Positions 8,702 through 17,754 of a stretch of DNA of 64,000 nt are shown piece by piece. Source of the stretch: JAXMAF01 sp046350555. Lineage in GTDB: Bacteria > Planctomycetota > Phycisphaerae > Phycisphaerales > SM1A02. A model generated the notes under the pieces. The model made no database searches. It saw nothing but the letters and a program-made list of their open reading frames with translations, and had not been told where the DNA came from. Numbering within the stretch: the stretch's first letter is position 1; each line of letters begins with the position of its first letter. The stretch is from contig JAXMAF010000007.1 in assembly GCA_046350555.1 (NCBI GenBank), positions 186,001-250,000 of the forward strand, written 5' to 3'. The translations under genes were made by a program, and so were the position numbers.

Positions 8702-8749
8702 GGAAGCCGCCTTTGGCGGCGGAACTCGGAGTCGGGGAACCAGTCCGAC
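8702..8749 (+). repeat. 48-bp repeat, left copy of an inverted pair flanking the deaminase gene
   Basis: This sequence matches the reverse complement of 9666-9713 at most positions, including a GCCGCC/GGCGGC hairpin followed by TCGGAGTCGGGG. The pair brackets the cytosine deaminase gene. Confidence 0.65.
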
Positions 8750-8944
8750 CACGCACGCGTCTCGACGACGTGGCGCCGACGGCGCCCTTGGCATGCTCGG
8801 GAAAGCACCGCGCGTCGGCGCTTGTCGTGCATCCGGCGCTCGCGGCTTCACCACCCGCGTCGTGGCGGCCTTGGAGTCGGTTGTTCGCGATTGCGCCAAC
8901 GTCCAACGCGCACGGACCATGCGCCCAGCCCCGACCGCGATCGC

Positions 8945-9409
8945 CTACCTTCCGATGTCCTCGTTCCAGAGATCCGGCTTCTCGCGCAGCATGCGCGCCA
9001 TGAGTTCGACGCACCGCTGGTCGTCGACGACGGTCAGCTCGATGCCCTGCGAGCGCATCCACTCCTCGGCCCCCACGAAGCTGCGGTTCTCGCCGATGAC
9101 CACATGCCGGATCCCGTGGAGCACCGCGGTGCCGGAGCACATCGCGCACGGGCTGAGCGTCGAGACGAGCGTCAGCGCCGACCAGTCGCGGCGGCGTCCG
9201 GCGTGGCGGATGCAGGTCACCTCCGCGTGTGCGGTGGGGTCGTGATCCTGCACCCGACGATTGTGCCCCAGCGCCACGATCGTGCCGCGCTCGTTGACCA
9301 GCGCTGCGCCGATGGGAATGCCGCCCTCGCGCCAAGACTTCTCGGCTTGTTCGATGGCGGCGTCGAGCGCCGTGGCGAGGGGAGGCGTGAGCATGCGGGG
9401 CATGGGCAC
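8945..9409 (-). CDS. Cytosine/nucleoside deaminase of the yeast FCY1 type
   Basis: The 154-residue protein belongs to the zinc-dependent cytidine deaminase fold. The zinc and catalytic residues are visible: H61-A-E63 and PCAMC with Cys88 and Cys91. It matches the fungal FCY1 family from end to end (GGIPIG near residue 30, TLSPC, GENRSF, VVDDQRC, and a C-terminal W-EDIG), so cytosine to uracil deamination is the best guess. Other small-substrate deaminases are possible. The GTG at 9409 is preferred because a TATCAT -10 box ends nine bases upstream, which suggests a leaderless mRNA. The ATG at 9403 is the alternative. Confidence 0.85.
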   Translation of the reverse strand: MPMPRMLTPPLATALDAAIEQAEKSWREGGIPIGAALVNERGTIVALGHNRRVQDHDPTAHAEVTCIRHAGRRRDWSALTLVSTLSPCAMCSGTAVLHGIRHVVIGENRSFVGAEEWMRSQGIELTVVDDQRCVELMARMLREKPDLWNEDIGR

Positions 9410-9418
9410 CTGCGGGCG

Positions 9419-9424
9419 ATGATA
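9419..9424 (-). promoter_or_regulatory. -10 box of a probable leaderless promoter (deaminase)
   Basis: TATCAT on the minus strand, nine bases before the GTG at 9409, with no Shine-Dalgarno sequence. Confidence 0.5.
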
Positions 9425-9425
9425 C

Positions 9426-9495
9426 TCGGATCCGACTTGCTCGCCGCGCTCGACGATGTTGCAGCGGCCGCGCTTCTCCGGCGCGAGTGTGCGCC
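9426..9495 (+). repeat. Dispersed repeat family B, copy 1
   Basis: About 70 bp are roughly 80% identical to 57052-57121. Shared blocks include TGCTCGCCGCGCTCGACGA and GGCGAGTGTGCGCCC in variant form. Both copies are intergenic and in the same orientation. Confidence 0.7.
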
Positions 9496-9772
9496 CCGAG
9501 GGTGCAACGGAGCGCTCAAGTTGGCATCAGAGGTCGAGAATCGGGAATCGCGAGTCGCAACTCGGGAGTCGGGTGTCGGGAGTCGGGTGCCGGCGACGCC
9601 GTCCGCTGTCGATGGCGGGGAGCGGATGTCGACGCTGACGCCCGCACACCGCGCCAGCGCAGTTCGTCGGACAGCGCCCCCGACTCCGAATTCCGCCGCC
9701 GAAGGCGGCTTCCCGACTCCGCCGCCGCGCGCAGCAGCGGCTTCCGGATTCCTGACGCACGCGTCGATTCCG
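9496..9772. repeat. Gene-free stretch with degenerate GGGAGTCG simple repeats and an inverted repeat
   Basis: Bases ~9536-9600 are imperfect iterations of GGGAATCG or GGGAGTCG. Bases 9666-9713 are the right copy of the 48-bp inverted pair whose left copy is at 8702-8749. I see no gene here. Confidence 0.6.
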
Positions 9773-11422
9773 TCACGGTCCGTAAAACCTCCCCAGCGCC
9801 GCCCGCAACTTCGTCCGCTCGGCGGCGTCGATGTACATCATGTGACCGGCGTTGAAGCGTTCGGTAGTGATGTTTCCGCGCAGCACCGGGTCGAGTCCCA
9901 TGTGCGCGAGCGTGTGCTCGACGGCGAAGTACGGCGTCGCGAAGTCGGTGCGCCCCATCGCCACGAAGACCTTCAGGAACGGCTCCTGGACCATGGCGCG
10001 ACGCAGTCGCTCGGCGACGTTGAGGTATCGGTTCTCGGCGCCGAAGTCCCATGGCCCGACGCCGGTCAGCACCTCGTACGGAAGGTCGCTCGAGTAGCCG
10101 AGCTCGCGGCGCACGTACTCGTTCATGCACGCCGTGAAGTTCCCGCGGATGGCGGCATACGACGGGTCGTACTCCGTGCTCACGCCGGTCGCGAGGCGGT
10201 CCTCGCCGGTGAAGCGCCCGTCGAGCCGGCCGATCGTCCGGCGCTGGTCGCGAAGGAGCTCCTTCGAGAACGCCCCGAGGTCCACGCGCAGGTCGCTCGC
10301 CTCGATGAACGGCGCGGGAAGTCCGGTGAAGCGCACCAGTCCGGCGACGACCTCGCGTCGCGTCGCGTCGTCCATGCGATCGGCCAGGAGCAGCGCCGGC
10401 GCGTAGGTGCGCAGCGCGAACTGCTCGGCGTCGGCGACGAAGTCCGCCAGCGGGCGCCCCCGATCGGCCGGCGCGACGCGACCGTGGAAGTGCGCCGTCG
10501 CCGCGAAGCTCGGGAGCATGAGCACGAATCCGAGATCGGCTCCCGGTCCGCTGGCCATCGTGGAGAAGTCGAGGATCGCCGAGACGAGGATGATCCCGTT
10601 GAGCGCGATGCCGTGCTGCTGCCAGAGCCGTTCGGAGAGTCCCGCGGCGCGGGTCGTGCCGTAGCTCTCGCCGGCGATGTACTTGGGACTCGTCCATCGC
10701 TCCTCGCGCGTGAGGAAGCGGCGGATGAACTCGGCGACCGAGTCGAGATCGTTCTCGACGCCGAAGAAGGCGCGGGCGTCGTTGCCCCCTTCGGCGCGCG
10801 AGTAGCCCGTCGCGATCGGATCGATGAAGACGAGATCGGTTGCGTCGAGCAGCGTCGATTCGTTGTCCACCAGCCGATACGGCGGAGGTCCGGGATTTCC
10901 CATCGCATCGCCGAAGTCGACGCGCCGCGGACCGAAGGCGCCCAGTTGCAGCCACACCGACGACGAGCCAGGGCCTCCGTTGAAGACGAAGGTGATGGGA
11001 CGCGTCGACGCGTCGAGGTACTTGCCAGATCGCGATGCGCCGGCCGCTTCGCCCGGGACCGGTCCGGCGGCAGCCGGCGGCGCGCCGGGCGCGACGTTCG
11101 GCGCGACGGATGACGCACCCGATGTTCCGGCGGGCGCAGCCCCCGTCGGCGCCGCGCCATCGGCGGCCTTGGCTTCGTCGGCGGGCCTGGCCGCATCGTC
11201 GGGCACGGACGCCAACGCGCGATACGACACGTAGAACATGCGTGCCGTCGTCTCGCGCTTCTCGTTGACCATGGCCAACGTGCCCGCCGTCGCCTCGTAG
11301 CGAAGCGTCTTCCCGTCGCGCGACAGCGCGTGCGTCGTCACGACCGGCTGCTCGGGATAGGCGACGTAGTCGGGCGGCGCGGCGAGTGCCGCGGTCGCAA
11401 GCGCAAGGGCGAGGGCGATCAT
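9773..11422 (-). CDS. Serine carboxypeptidase-like protein (peptidase family S10), secreted
   Basis: The product is 549 residues with a short Ala/Leu-rich signal peptide cleaved near AAPP (residue 15-16). The family oxyanion motif FNGGPGSSS is at ~147-155 and the nucleophile motif GESYG places Ser253. The GRTDFATP and NAGHMMY motifs near the C-terminus supply the Asp and His of the triad. Residues ~80-130 are an Ala/Pro/Gly-rich insertion not expected in the core fold. S10 enzymes remove C-terminal residues from peptides at acidic pH, and export to the periplasm or outside is inferred. The insertion sequence begins 11 bases upstream of its start codon, so its original promoter may have been displaced. 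Confidence 0.85.
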   Translation of the reverse strand: MIALALALATAALAAPPDYVAYPEQPVVTTHALSRDGKTLRYEATAGTLAMVNEKRETTARMFYVSYRALASVPDDAARPADEAKAADGAAPTGAAPAGTSGASSVAPNVAPGAPPAAAGPVPGEAAGASRSGKYLDASTRPITFVFNGGPGSSSVWLQLGAFGPRRVDFGDAMGNPGPPPYRLVDNESTLLDATDLVFIDPIATGYSRAEGGNDARAFFGVENDLDSVAEFIRRFLTREERWTSPKYIAGESYGTTRAAGLSERLWQQHGIALNGIILVSAILDFSTMASGPGADLGFVLMLPSFAATAHFHGRVAPADRGRPLADFVADAEQFALRTYAPALLLADRMDDATRREVVAGLVRFTGLPAPFIEASDLRVDLGAFSKELLRDQRRTIGRLDGRFTGEDRLATGVSTEYDPSYAAIRGNFTACMNEYVRRELGYSSDLPYEVLTGVGPWDFGAENRYLNVAERLRRAMVQEPFLKVFVAMGRTDFATPYFAVEHTLAHMGLDPVLRGNITTERFNAGHMMYIDAAERTKLRAALGRFYGP

Positions 11423-11433
11423 GTTGCTCAGAA

Positions 11434-12984
11434 CTAGGAGCTTGCGTCACAGCCGAGATCCGTGACCGTCTTGCCCGCGCGTGGGTCGATTCCCCTCGCG
11501 ACTGCGGCGTCGGCCGATCGGGGACTCCTCGCGGCAGCGCCGCGGCGACCGCTTCGGGATCACACCGCCATCGTCGCCATCCGTCTCAGGTTCATCGCCA
11601 TCGTCACGAGGTTCAGGCTCGCCAGTCACCTTCCTCAATCCTCGCAGACTGAACTGCCTGAATCCCCATCGCCTCCTTCAGCCATCCGATCGGTGGCTCC
11701 GCGAGGTCTTCCTTTCCTTGTATCTCTTGCGTCCCTCCTCCGTCCTCAGCATGGCCGCCATCCGGCCGCGCGCCCGAGTCCGGATCCGGCGGCCGCCTCG
11801 GCGCGCCTTGCCCTCCCGGCCCACGGCGAGACAGCCAGTCGTCCCCTCGCGGCGCTCCAGCACAGGGTTGCGGCTCGCACGAGGAAGCCGGCGTCGGCCA
11901 GCACCATCTTCACGATCGTCGTCGGCGATCCGTCGACGCCCGCCCGGCAGCGCTCGGACCTCTCGATCATCGGGATCAGCATCGACTGGTCGCACGGGCA
12001 CTGCTGCGTCCACCGCCACCACGATCCTCGCGGTCGAGTCGACCGCGAGCAGCACGTTGTAGCACTGCTGATACGCGCCCGCTTCCGTCCTGCATGATCC
12101 GACTGTCGGGATCCGGTGAAGTTCTCCTGCGCGCTTCAGCTCGGGCGTGCCGGAGTGCTGGCGGGGCGGCGAGCCTGCGTCGTCGTCCTCGTCCCTGCGG
12201 CGGCTCGCCTCCGCCGCCTTCGCCTCGGCGTCGGCCTTCGTGCGGCATCCTCCAGCCGCCGCTTTGCCGCGACGATCCTCGTCAGCCGCGACTCGCGGCG
12301 GCGCGGCTCCTGCGGCAGCTCGTCGCCGCGGAAGTCGGACCGAACTGCGTCCTCGGCGGTCCTCGCCCTTGGCCTTGGCGACGATCGCCGCGATCTCCTT
12401 CCCGATGCAGCTTGCTCCTCCTCCTTCATGCAGGCGTGGCTCATCGCCTTCCGCTTGCTGGCATCGGCCCGGATCTTCGTGCCGTCGATGGCGAGCGTCC
12501 CGAGCGTGACGGAGTCCGGTCTCGGCCGCGATGCGGACCACCTGCGCGAGCGCTGAAGGCGTCGAGGTGCCGTTCCCGGAAAGCAGCAGATCGTCCGATG
12601 GTCCGGCGCGTGGCCCGCGGCGAGGAACCGGACGGGGACGGAGTCCTCGATCGCCTTGGCGATGCGCGCGACGAGAAGGTTCCGGTGCAGTAGCAGTAGA
12701 CGAGCACCTTGAGCATCATCGCCGGGTGGTAGGGCGGGTTGCCCTGCTCCCGGCCGCGATGAGACAGGATCGGCCCCAGGTCCAGCTGGTCCACGGTGTC
12801 GGAGACGAAGTGCGAGAGGTGGCCGCCGGGCAGCCACTCCCGAAGCGACGGCGGCAGCAGCAGGTGCTGGTCGGGCTCGTACGGACGAAGGCGCTCTCCA
12901 TGCGGCTCTATTCGCACGGAGACCGCCAGCGGTTTTGTGGACGCGAAAATGGTTGTGCAATCGGCCTGTGACGCAAGCTCCTAG
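11434..12984 (-). mobile_element. Decayed IS1182-family insertion sequence, 1551 bp
   Basis: The ends are perfect 19-bp inverted repeats: CTAGGAGCTTGCGTCACAG at 11434-11452 and its exact complement at 12966-12984. The outermost CTAG is itself a palindrome and could be part of the ends or a 4-bp target duplication. Inside is one minus-strand transposase gene broken by several indels. Intact ends with a dead transposase mean it could only move with help in trans. It sits between the carboxypeptidase start and the stop of the DUF2007-like gene. Confidence 0.85.
11560..12917 (-). pseudogene. IS1182-family transposase, multiple frameshifts
   Basis: The N-terminal ~100 residues are typical of the family: RPYEPDQHLLLPPSLREWLP, then DTVDQLDLGPIL, NPPYHPAMMLKVL and YCTGTFSSR. 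A one-base deletion near 12690 moves the frame to RIAKAIEDSVPVRFLAAG. More shifts follow, for example into SVRSD- and YNVLLAVDS-bearing frames. The C-terminal motifs EPPIGWLKEAMGI, QFSLRGLRKVTGE and NLVTMAMNLRRM appear in successive frames and end at a TGA at 11560-11562. At least four indels are needed to restore one frame, so it is inactive unless the sequence itself has errors. Confidence 0.8.
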
Positions 12985-12996
12985 CACGACAGCGCC

Positions 12997-13475
12997 CTAT
13001 GGAGTCGGCTCGGGACGCGGGCGCTCCGCACCGCAGTTCCAGCAGAGATCGAAGATGCCGTCGACCTGTTCGCCGCACGCGGCGCAGGACCAATCGGGAC
13101 CCGGCGCGGCCAGCTCGCTCGGCTCCTCCGCCTCGCGCCTCGCCGCTTCCAGGGCGCGGCGCGCCGCGTCGAGATCGCTCGCGTCCACATGGACGCGGCA
13201 GCCGACCTCGCGCATCTCGACGCCCGGAGAGCGCGCACGACCTCGCACGCCGACATGATTCCAATGGCGGCGAGCGAGGCACGCATCGCCTCGCCTTCCA
13301 CGGCGGTCGGCACGGTCGCAAGCAACTTCGGCTTCTCGAGCCGGACGCCGTAGGTCGACGTGTCGAGCGGATCGAACTCGCGCCCGCACTCGGGACAGCG
13401 CGCGACGCCGGTGGCGTCATGGCCCGCTTCGAGCGGGAACCGGCAGCGGGCAGGCGCGGCGAAGGATGGGGCCAT
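12997..13475 (-). pseudogene. DUF2007-like protein with zinc-ribbon, single frameshift
   Basis: ATG at 13475 begins MAPSFAAPARC and continues through CPECGREFDP and a region resembling the DUF2007 signal-transducing fold (LEKPKLLATVPTAVEGEAM). Near 13235 the coding signal jumps frame to SPGVEMREVGCRVHVDASDL and ends in a zinc-ribbon-like CAACGEQVDG...CWNCG. With one indel corrected it would be ~158 residues. The function of the family is not established. The insertion sequence lies 12 bases beyond its stop. Confidence 0.65.
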
Positions 13476-13606
13476 CTGCGCATGTTCGCAGCATCGGCCG
13501 CACGGGTAAACCCGCGCGCGGCCGCCACCCTGGGCGACCAGATTGGTCTCGGCGACGACTCGTCCACGCAGATCCGGGCCGGCGATCGCGGGCGGCCGCC
13601 CCGGCA

Positions 13607-14695
13607 TCACCACCGCTCGGCATCGGTCTTCGGCGAGAGCGGCCACGGCTGGCTCGGTTGGCCATTGGCCGTCGCGCGTTCTGGATCGCCGGCGCGATGA
13701 ACATCGAGGAACTCGCACGGGAAGGGCAGCGGCACGGACAGTTCGTCGAGCCGCTTCGTCTGTTCCGGCCGCGCAGCGCGATGTCGAGCGCGGCGAGGTT
13801 GTCGTCGAGCTGCTTGAGCGTGCAGGCGCCGACGATCGTCGACGCGACGCACGGGCGATCCTGCACCCAGCGCAGCATACCTGCGCGACGCTCGCGCCGA
13901 AGCGATCTCCTGCATCGCGTCGACGAGAACAGGTAGGTCTGCTCGTTGAGGTGCTTGCTGTCGGCGGCCACTCGCACGGTCCCCGGCGCGGGCCGGCTGC
14001 TGCGCGTGTACTTGCCGCTCAGCACGCCGCCGCGCGGCGGACTCCAGGGCGTGATGCCGAGTCTTGCGCACGGGCCATCGGCACGAAGCTCGCCCTCGAC
14101 CGTGCAGCTTGCAGCAGCGAGTACTCGATCTGGCTTGCTCCACCAGCGGCGTCCAGCCGCGGAGGCGCGCCTCGTACTGCGCCTGCGCGCAGACCCACGC
14201 GGGATGGTCGCTCAGCCCGATGTAGCGGACCTTCCCCTGCTTCACCAGCAGATCGAGCGTCTGCATGAGCTCCTCGATCGGAGTGAACCGATCCCAGAAG
14301 TGGGCCCAGTACAGGTCGATGTGATCGGTCCGCAGCCGACGCAGCGAGTTCTCGCAGGCGTTGATGACGCTCTTGCGGTTCGCGCCGCCACCGTTGGGAT
14401 CGGTGGCGTACATGTTGCCCATGAACTTGGTCGCGATCACGACGCGGTCTCGACGGCCCTTGCCCGGCCCCGTCGCGAAGTACTCGCCGAGGATCGCCTC
14501 GGAGTGGCCTTTCGTGTAGATGTTCGCCGTGTCGATGAAGTTCCCGCCCAGCTCGAGGTAGCGGGAGAGGACGGTGAACGACTCGTCGGGCGGCGTCCCG
14601 AAGCCCCATCCCTCGCCGAAGGTCATCGCCCCGAGGCAGAACGGGCTCACGCGAAGGCCCGAGTGGCCGAGGGTGACGTAGTGATTGAGCGGCAT
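13607..14695 (-). pseudogene. Aldo/keto reductase, frameshifted in the C-terminal half
   Basis: The first ~180 residues are a clean aldo/keto reductase: LGHSGLRVSPFCLGAMTFG, NFIDTANIYTKGHSE with the catalytic Asp and Tyr, VVIATKF with the Lys, and HIDLYWAHFWD with the His. After residue ~180 (near 14145) the conserved sequence continues in other frames: QIEYSLLQ, GITPWSPPRGGVLSGKYTR, NEQTYL and VASTIVGACTLKQLDDNLAAL. Several indels therefore separate the motifs. The family reduces carbonyls with NADPH. The current frame would give a 362-residue protein with a scrambled end. Confidence 0.75.
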
Positions 14696-14844
14696 CGCCG
14701 AGCGTAGCGGCGCCGCGAAGGCCGTGACGACGCGATCGAGGGCACGCGCACCGCAGGCGGCCGGAGACCTCGCGGCGCTCGCCGGATCCCGTGCATCCGG
14801 ACGATGGTGGACGCGGCTTCGCGCGCGACGACGCCCCGTTCACG

Positions 14845-14850
14845 TAGCAT
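14845..14850 (+). promoter_or_regulatory. -10 box of a probable leaderless promoter (SpoIIE phosphatase)
   Basis: TAGCAT, eight bases before the GTG at 14859. There is no Shine-Dalgarno sequence. Confidence 0.5.
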
Positions 14851-14858
14851 CCTGCGTC

Positions 14859-16211
14859 GTGAACACCACCGCCACACCCCTGCGCTACCGCCGCGTCGAC
14901 CTCTCGCCGAGCATGCGGGTGCCGGTGCTCATGGGACTCGTTGAACAGCTCAGCCGCGCCACCGAACCGACCGAGGTGCAGCGCGTCTTTGCGCGCGGCA
15001 TCCGCCAGCTCAATCCGGTCGACGGCTTCATCTCGGTGTCGTGCCGCGGACTGGCCGCCGGAACGTACAAGATCACGCGGATGTCGCTCGATCCAGACGC
15101 CCTCGTCAACAACTGGGGCGATCCGTGGCGCAACTTCGCGTCGATGCCGACGCACACGGGCGGGCTGATCGGCGAGCTGATCGCGAACGATCAGCCGAAG
15201 CTGCTCCAGCAGCTCGACGTGCGCGACGATCCGGTCCTCGACCATCGGATCGCCGGCTTCGGCTCGCTCATCGCCGTGCCCCTGTTCGACAACGGGCACG
15301 CGCTCAACTGGGCCATCTCGCTGCGGCGTTCACCGGAGGGCTTCTCGCTGGAGGACCTCGAAGAAGGCATCCTGCGCGGCAACCTTGTGGGTGGAACGGT
15401 GCGCACCGTCGTGCTGGCGAAGCAGCTCCGCGACGCGAACGCCCGCATCCAGGACGAGGTCGAGCGCATTGCCCGCATCCAGCAGGCCCTCCTGCCCGAG
15501 CGCATGCCGGAGATTCCCGGTGTCTCGCTCGCCTCCAGCTACGCGACCTTCGACGTCGCGGGAGGCGACCTGTACACGTTCCGTCCCGTCTTCGCCGTTG
15601 GCGAGCGCGACACGGCGCCCCCGGAGAGTCCATGGGCGATGATGATCGCCGATGCCTCCGGACACGGCCCCTCCGCGGCGGTCGTGAGCGCGATGGTGCA
15701 CTCGATCGTCCATGCGTATCCCGAGCCGCCGACGAGCCCCGCGGTCCTGCTCCGGCACGTCAACCGTCACCTGGCGGCGAAGCGGATCGAGCAGTCGTTC
15801 GTGACGGCGTTCGCGGCGATCTACGACCCGACCTCGCGCAAGCTGCTCTTCAGCCGCGCCGGCCACGAGCCGCCGATCCTGAAGAACTCCGGCAGCGGCG
15901 GAGCCACGGTCCGCCTCGACGCCGCCGGCCACCTGCCACTGGGCATCCTCGAGGATGTGCAGTACACCGACGCGGAGATCGCGCTCGAGCCGGGGCAGAC
16001 CGTGGTGATGTACACCGATGGCATCACCGAGGCGCGGAGTCCGTCGGGCGCCATGTTCGGGGTCGAGGGGATCGAGCGATCGCTCGTCGAGTGCTCGGGT
16101 GAACCGCAGTGCGTCATCGGTTCGATCACGGGCGCGCTGCGCGAGCACGAGGCGGGACAGCGGCCTGCCGACGATCAGACGATCGTGACCATGAAGGTCG
16201 TCGGCGCGTGA
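14859..16211 (+). CDS. GAF domain plus SpoIIE/RsbU-type PP2C phosphatase
   Basis: The product is 450 residues. Residues ~20-185 form a GAF-like sensor domain and a short helical linker (~185-215) follows. Residues ~220-448 are the SpoIIE phosphatase domain with its metal-binding acidic motifs GGDLYTF, MIADASGHGPSAA and the terminal DDQT. Family members dephosphorylate anti-anti-sigma factors in partner-switching stress responses. No STAS or anti-sigma kinase gene is adjacent, so the partner is unknown. GTG 14859 is chosen because an upstream TAGCAT fits a leaderless start and similarity begins right after it. Cytoplasmic. Confidence 0.85.
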   Translation: MNTTATPLRYRRVDLSPSMRVPVLMGLVEQLSRATEPTEVQRVFARGIRQLNPVDGFISVSCRGLAAGTYKITRMSLDPDALVNNWGDPWRNFASMPTHTGGLIGELIANDQPKLLQQLDVRDDPVLDHRIAGFGSLIAVPLFDNGHALNWAISLRRSPEGFSLEDLEEGILRGNLVGGTVRTVVLAKQLRDANARIQDEVERIARIQQALLPERMPEIPGVSLASSYATFDVAGGDLYTFRPVFAVGERDTAPPESPWAMMIADASGHGPSAAVVSAMVHSIVHAYPEPPTSPAVLLRHVNRHLAAKRIEQSFVTAFAAIYDPTSRKLLFSRAGHEPPILKNSGSGGATVRLDAAGHLPLGILEDVQYTDAEIALEPGQTVVMYTDGITEARSPSGAMFGVEGIERSLVECSGEPQCVIGSITGALREHEAGQRPADDQTIVTMKVVGA

Positions 16212-16254
16212 AGGAACGACGCCGGCGGGCGTCCGGCGCCATCGCGCCATGCGG

Positions 16255-16292
16255 CGCAAAAGAAGAAACGGGGCGGCCCTTCGGCCGCCCCG
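16255..16292 (-). terminator. Rho-independent terminator of the 16324-17754 gene
   Basis: A 10-bp G+C stem (16269-16278 with 16283-16292) is followed on the minus strand by GTTTCTTCTTTT, a proper U-rich tail. On the plus strand no T tract follows, so it mainly serves the minus-strand gene. Confidence 0.7.
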
Positions 16293-16323
16293 CGTGAAAC
16301 TCCGGTCTCCTTCGTGATCCCGA

Positions 16324-17754
16324 TCAGCAGGGGCCCCATGCGGCGAGCAGGATGCCGAGGTCCGCGCCATCGATCACGCCGTCCGCGTTGAGATCGCCGG
16401 CGCCGGGTCCGCCCCAGCCGGCGAGCTGAATGCCGAGGTCCGCGCCATCGATCGAACCATCCCCGTTGAGATCCGCGGGGCACGGTGGCGGCGGCGGCGC
16501 CGACGGCCCGAGCACGGCAACCGTGGGATTCGGTGCGGCACCGTCCTTGAAGAGCGCCAGCGTCGCGTTCGCGGCGGTCGGCGGCTGGTCGGCATCGAAG
16601 CGGAAGTTGAACATCGTGCCCCAGCGCAGCGCGTTGGCGTTCGCGTTCTCCGCGAACGTCTGCGTCGCGAAGTGGCAGCCGGCGTCATCCTCGCTCATCG
16701 TCCACGGATCGGTCGAGTACGGCTCGCCGGAGTGGTGGTTCACGATGTGCTCGCTGAGGTTCGTGACGTTCACGCCGGCCGGGACCGGCACGGTCCATGA
16801 CTGTGCCGCGCGATCCGAGTTCATGTTGTAGACCGCGTACTCGTAGTGCCACTGGCCGCCACCGAGGTCGGTGACCTTGTACGCAACCGTGAAGCGGCCA
16901 TCGCCGGCCACATCGATGTCCTGGATGATGACGTCCGGATCCGGCGTGTTGACGCCGAGGCCGTGGTCCTTCCACGCGTGAATGGCCGAGCTCTGCTGGA
17001 AGGTCGGGCCGGTGAGGCTGAGCGTGTACGAGCCGCTCGTGAACGCGCCGACCGTGATGCGCCGGTACGACGCGTTGTTGTTGTCGTTGCCCGCCGCGGC
17101 GTCCTGCCAGTGGACGTAGTGGCCTTCGCCGAAGTACAGGGCGCCCGCGTTCATCGCGGGATCGAGGTCGGTGACGGCGACCTGGAGGCGGCGGCCGATC
17201 GTCGGCGGCGCCGCGGGCGCCGAGAACGGATAGGGGAAGTCGCCGGTGGACGGGTTGACCTGCGAGCGGGGTCCGAGGCTGCCCTGCGAACCGTTGAGCG
17301 TCGAGTCGTACGGATCCGAGCAGCCGATCCCGAGCGCGTCGCAGCCGTAGGGATCGAACGTGCACACGCCGCAGAGCGTCTCGGCGAGAGCGCAGAAGCC
17401 GTGCTTGAGCCAGCTCATGCCGATCATCTCAAGCCGGCCGTCCTTGAGGCGGTACATGTTCTGCCCGATCACGGGGTGATCGTTCTTGTCGCAGAGGCCG
17501 GCGACGTTGGTGTCGCACCAGAGCAGGATCTGGTCGCCGAGGTTGCACGACGTCGTACCGATGGCGTAGGCGGAGATGCCCGAGACCGTGCCGTACTTGG
17601 AGATGTTGGGCAGCGCGCCGACAATCACGTCGGGGCCGGTCGTGGCGGCGGCGCCGCCTTCGTCGCGTGGTTGCGCGACGGCGGCGAAACGACCGATGAA
17701 CACGGAGACGCCGATGAGCGCCGCGGTTCCAAACAGAACGTGTCGATGGTTCAT
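16324..17754 (-). CDS. Secreted protein with C-terminal dockerin-like calcium loops
   Basis: The product is 476 residues. Residues 1-28 form a signal peptide (HVLFGTAALIGVSVFIGRFA). The bulk (about 35-420) is unrecognised, probably beta-rich, with several paired cysteines (CDTNVAGLCD, CGVCTFDPYGCDALGIGC). A proline run precedes two calcium loops, DLNGDGSIDGADLG and DLNADGVIDGADLG, each followed by a hydrophobic GW or AAW helix as in dockerins. An AAGGA sequence precedes the ATG directly. It shares only the tail with the cluster at 1-8 kb. The role is unknown, likely on the cell surface. Confidence 0.8.
   Translation of the reverse strand: MNHRHVLFGTAALIGVSVFIGRFAAVAQPRDEGGAAATTGPDVIVGALPNISKYGTVSGISAYAIGTTSCNLGDQILLWCDTNVAGLCDKNDHPVIGQNMYRLKDGRLEMIGMSWLKHGFCALAETLCGVCTFDPYGCDALGIGCSDPYDSTLNGSQGSLGPRSQVNPSTGDFPYPFSAPAAPPTIGRRLQVAVTDLDPAMNAGALYFGEGHYVHWQDAAAGNDNNNASYRRITVGAFTSGSYTLSLTGPTFQQSSAIHAWKDHGLGVNTPDPDVIIQDIDVAGDGRFTVAYKVTDLGGGQWHYEYAVYNMNSDRAAQSWTVPVPAGVNVTNLSEHIVNHHSGEPYSTDPWTMSEDDAGCHFATQTFAENANANALRWGTMFNFRFDADQPPTAANATLALFKDGAAPNPTVAVLGPSAPPPPPCPADLNGDGSIDGADLGIQLAGWGGPGAGDLNADGVIDGADLGILLAAWGPC

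Noticed and set aside
9536..9600. Iterated GGGAGTCG-like motifs that could suggest a CRISPR array or an iteron origin
   Set aside because: Units are irregular, there are no unique spacers of constant size, no cas or rep gene is near, and no AT-rich region accompanies them.
16324..17754. PEP-CTERM sorting tail on the secreted protein
   Set aside because: The C-terminus consists of two calcium loops ending in AAWGPC. There is no PEP motif, hydrophobic helix or basic tail.
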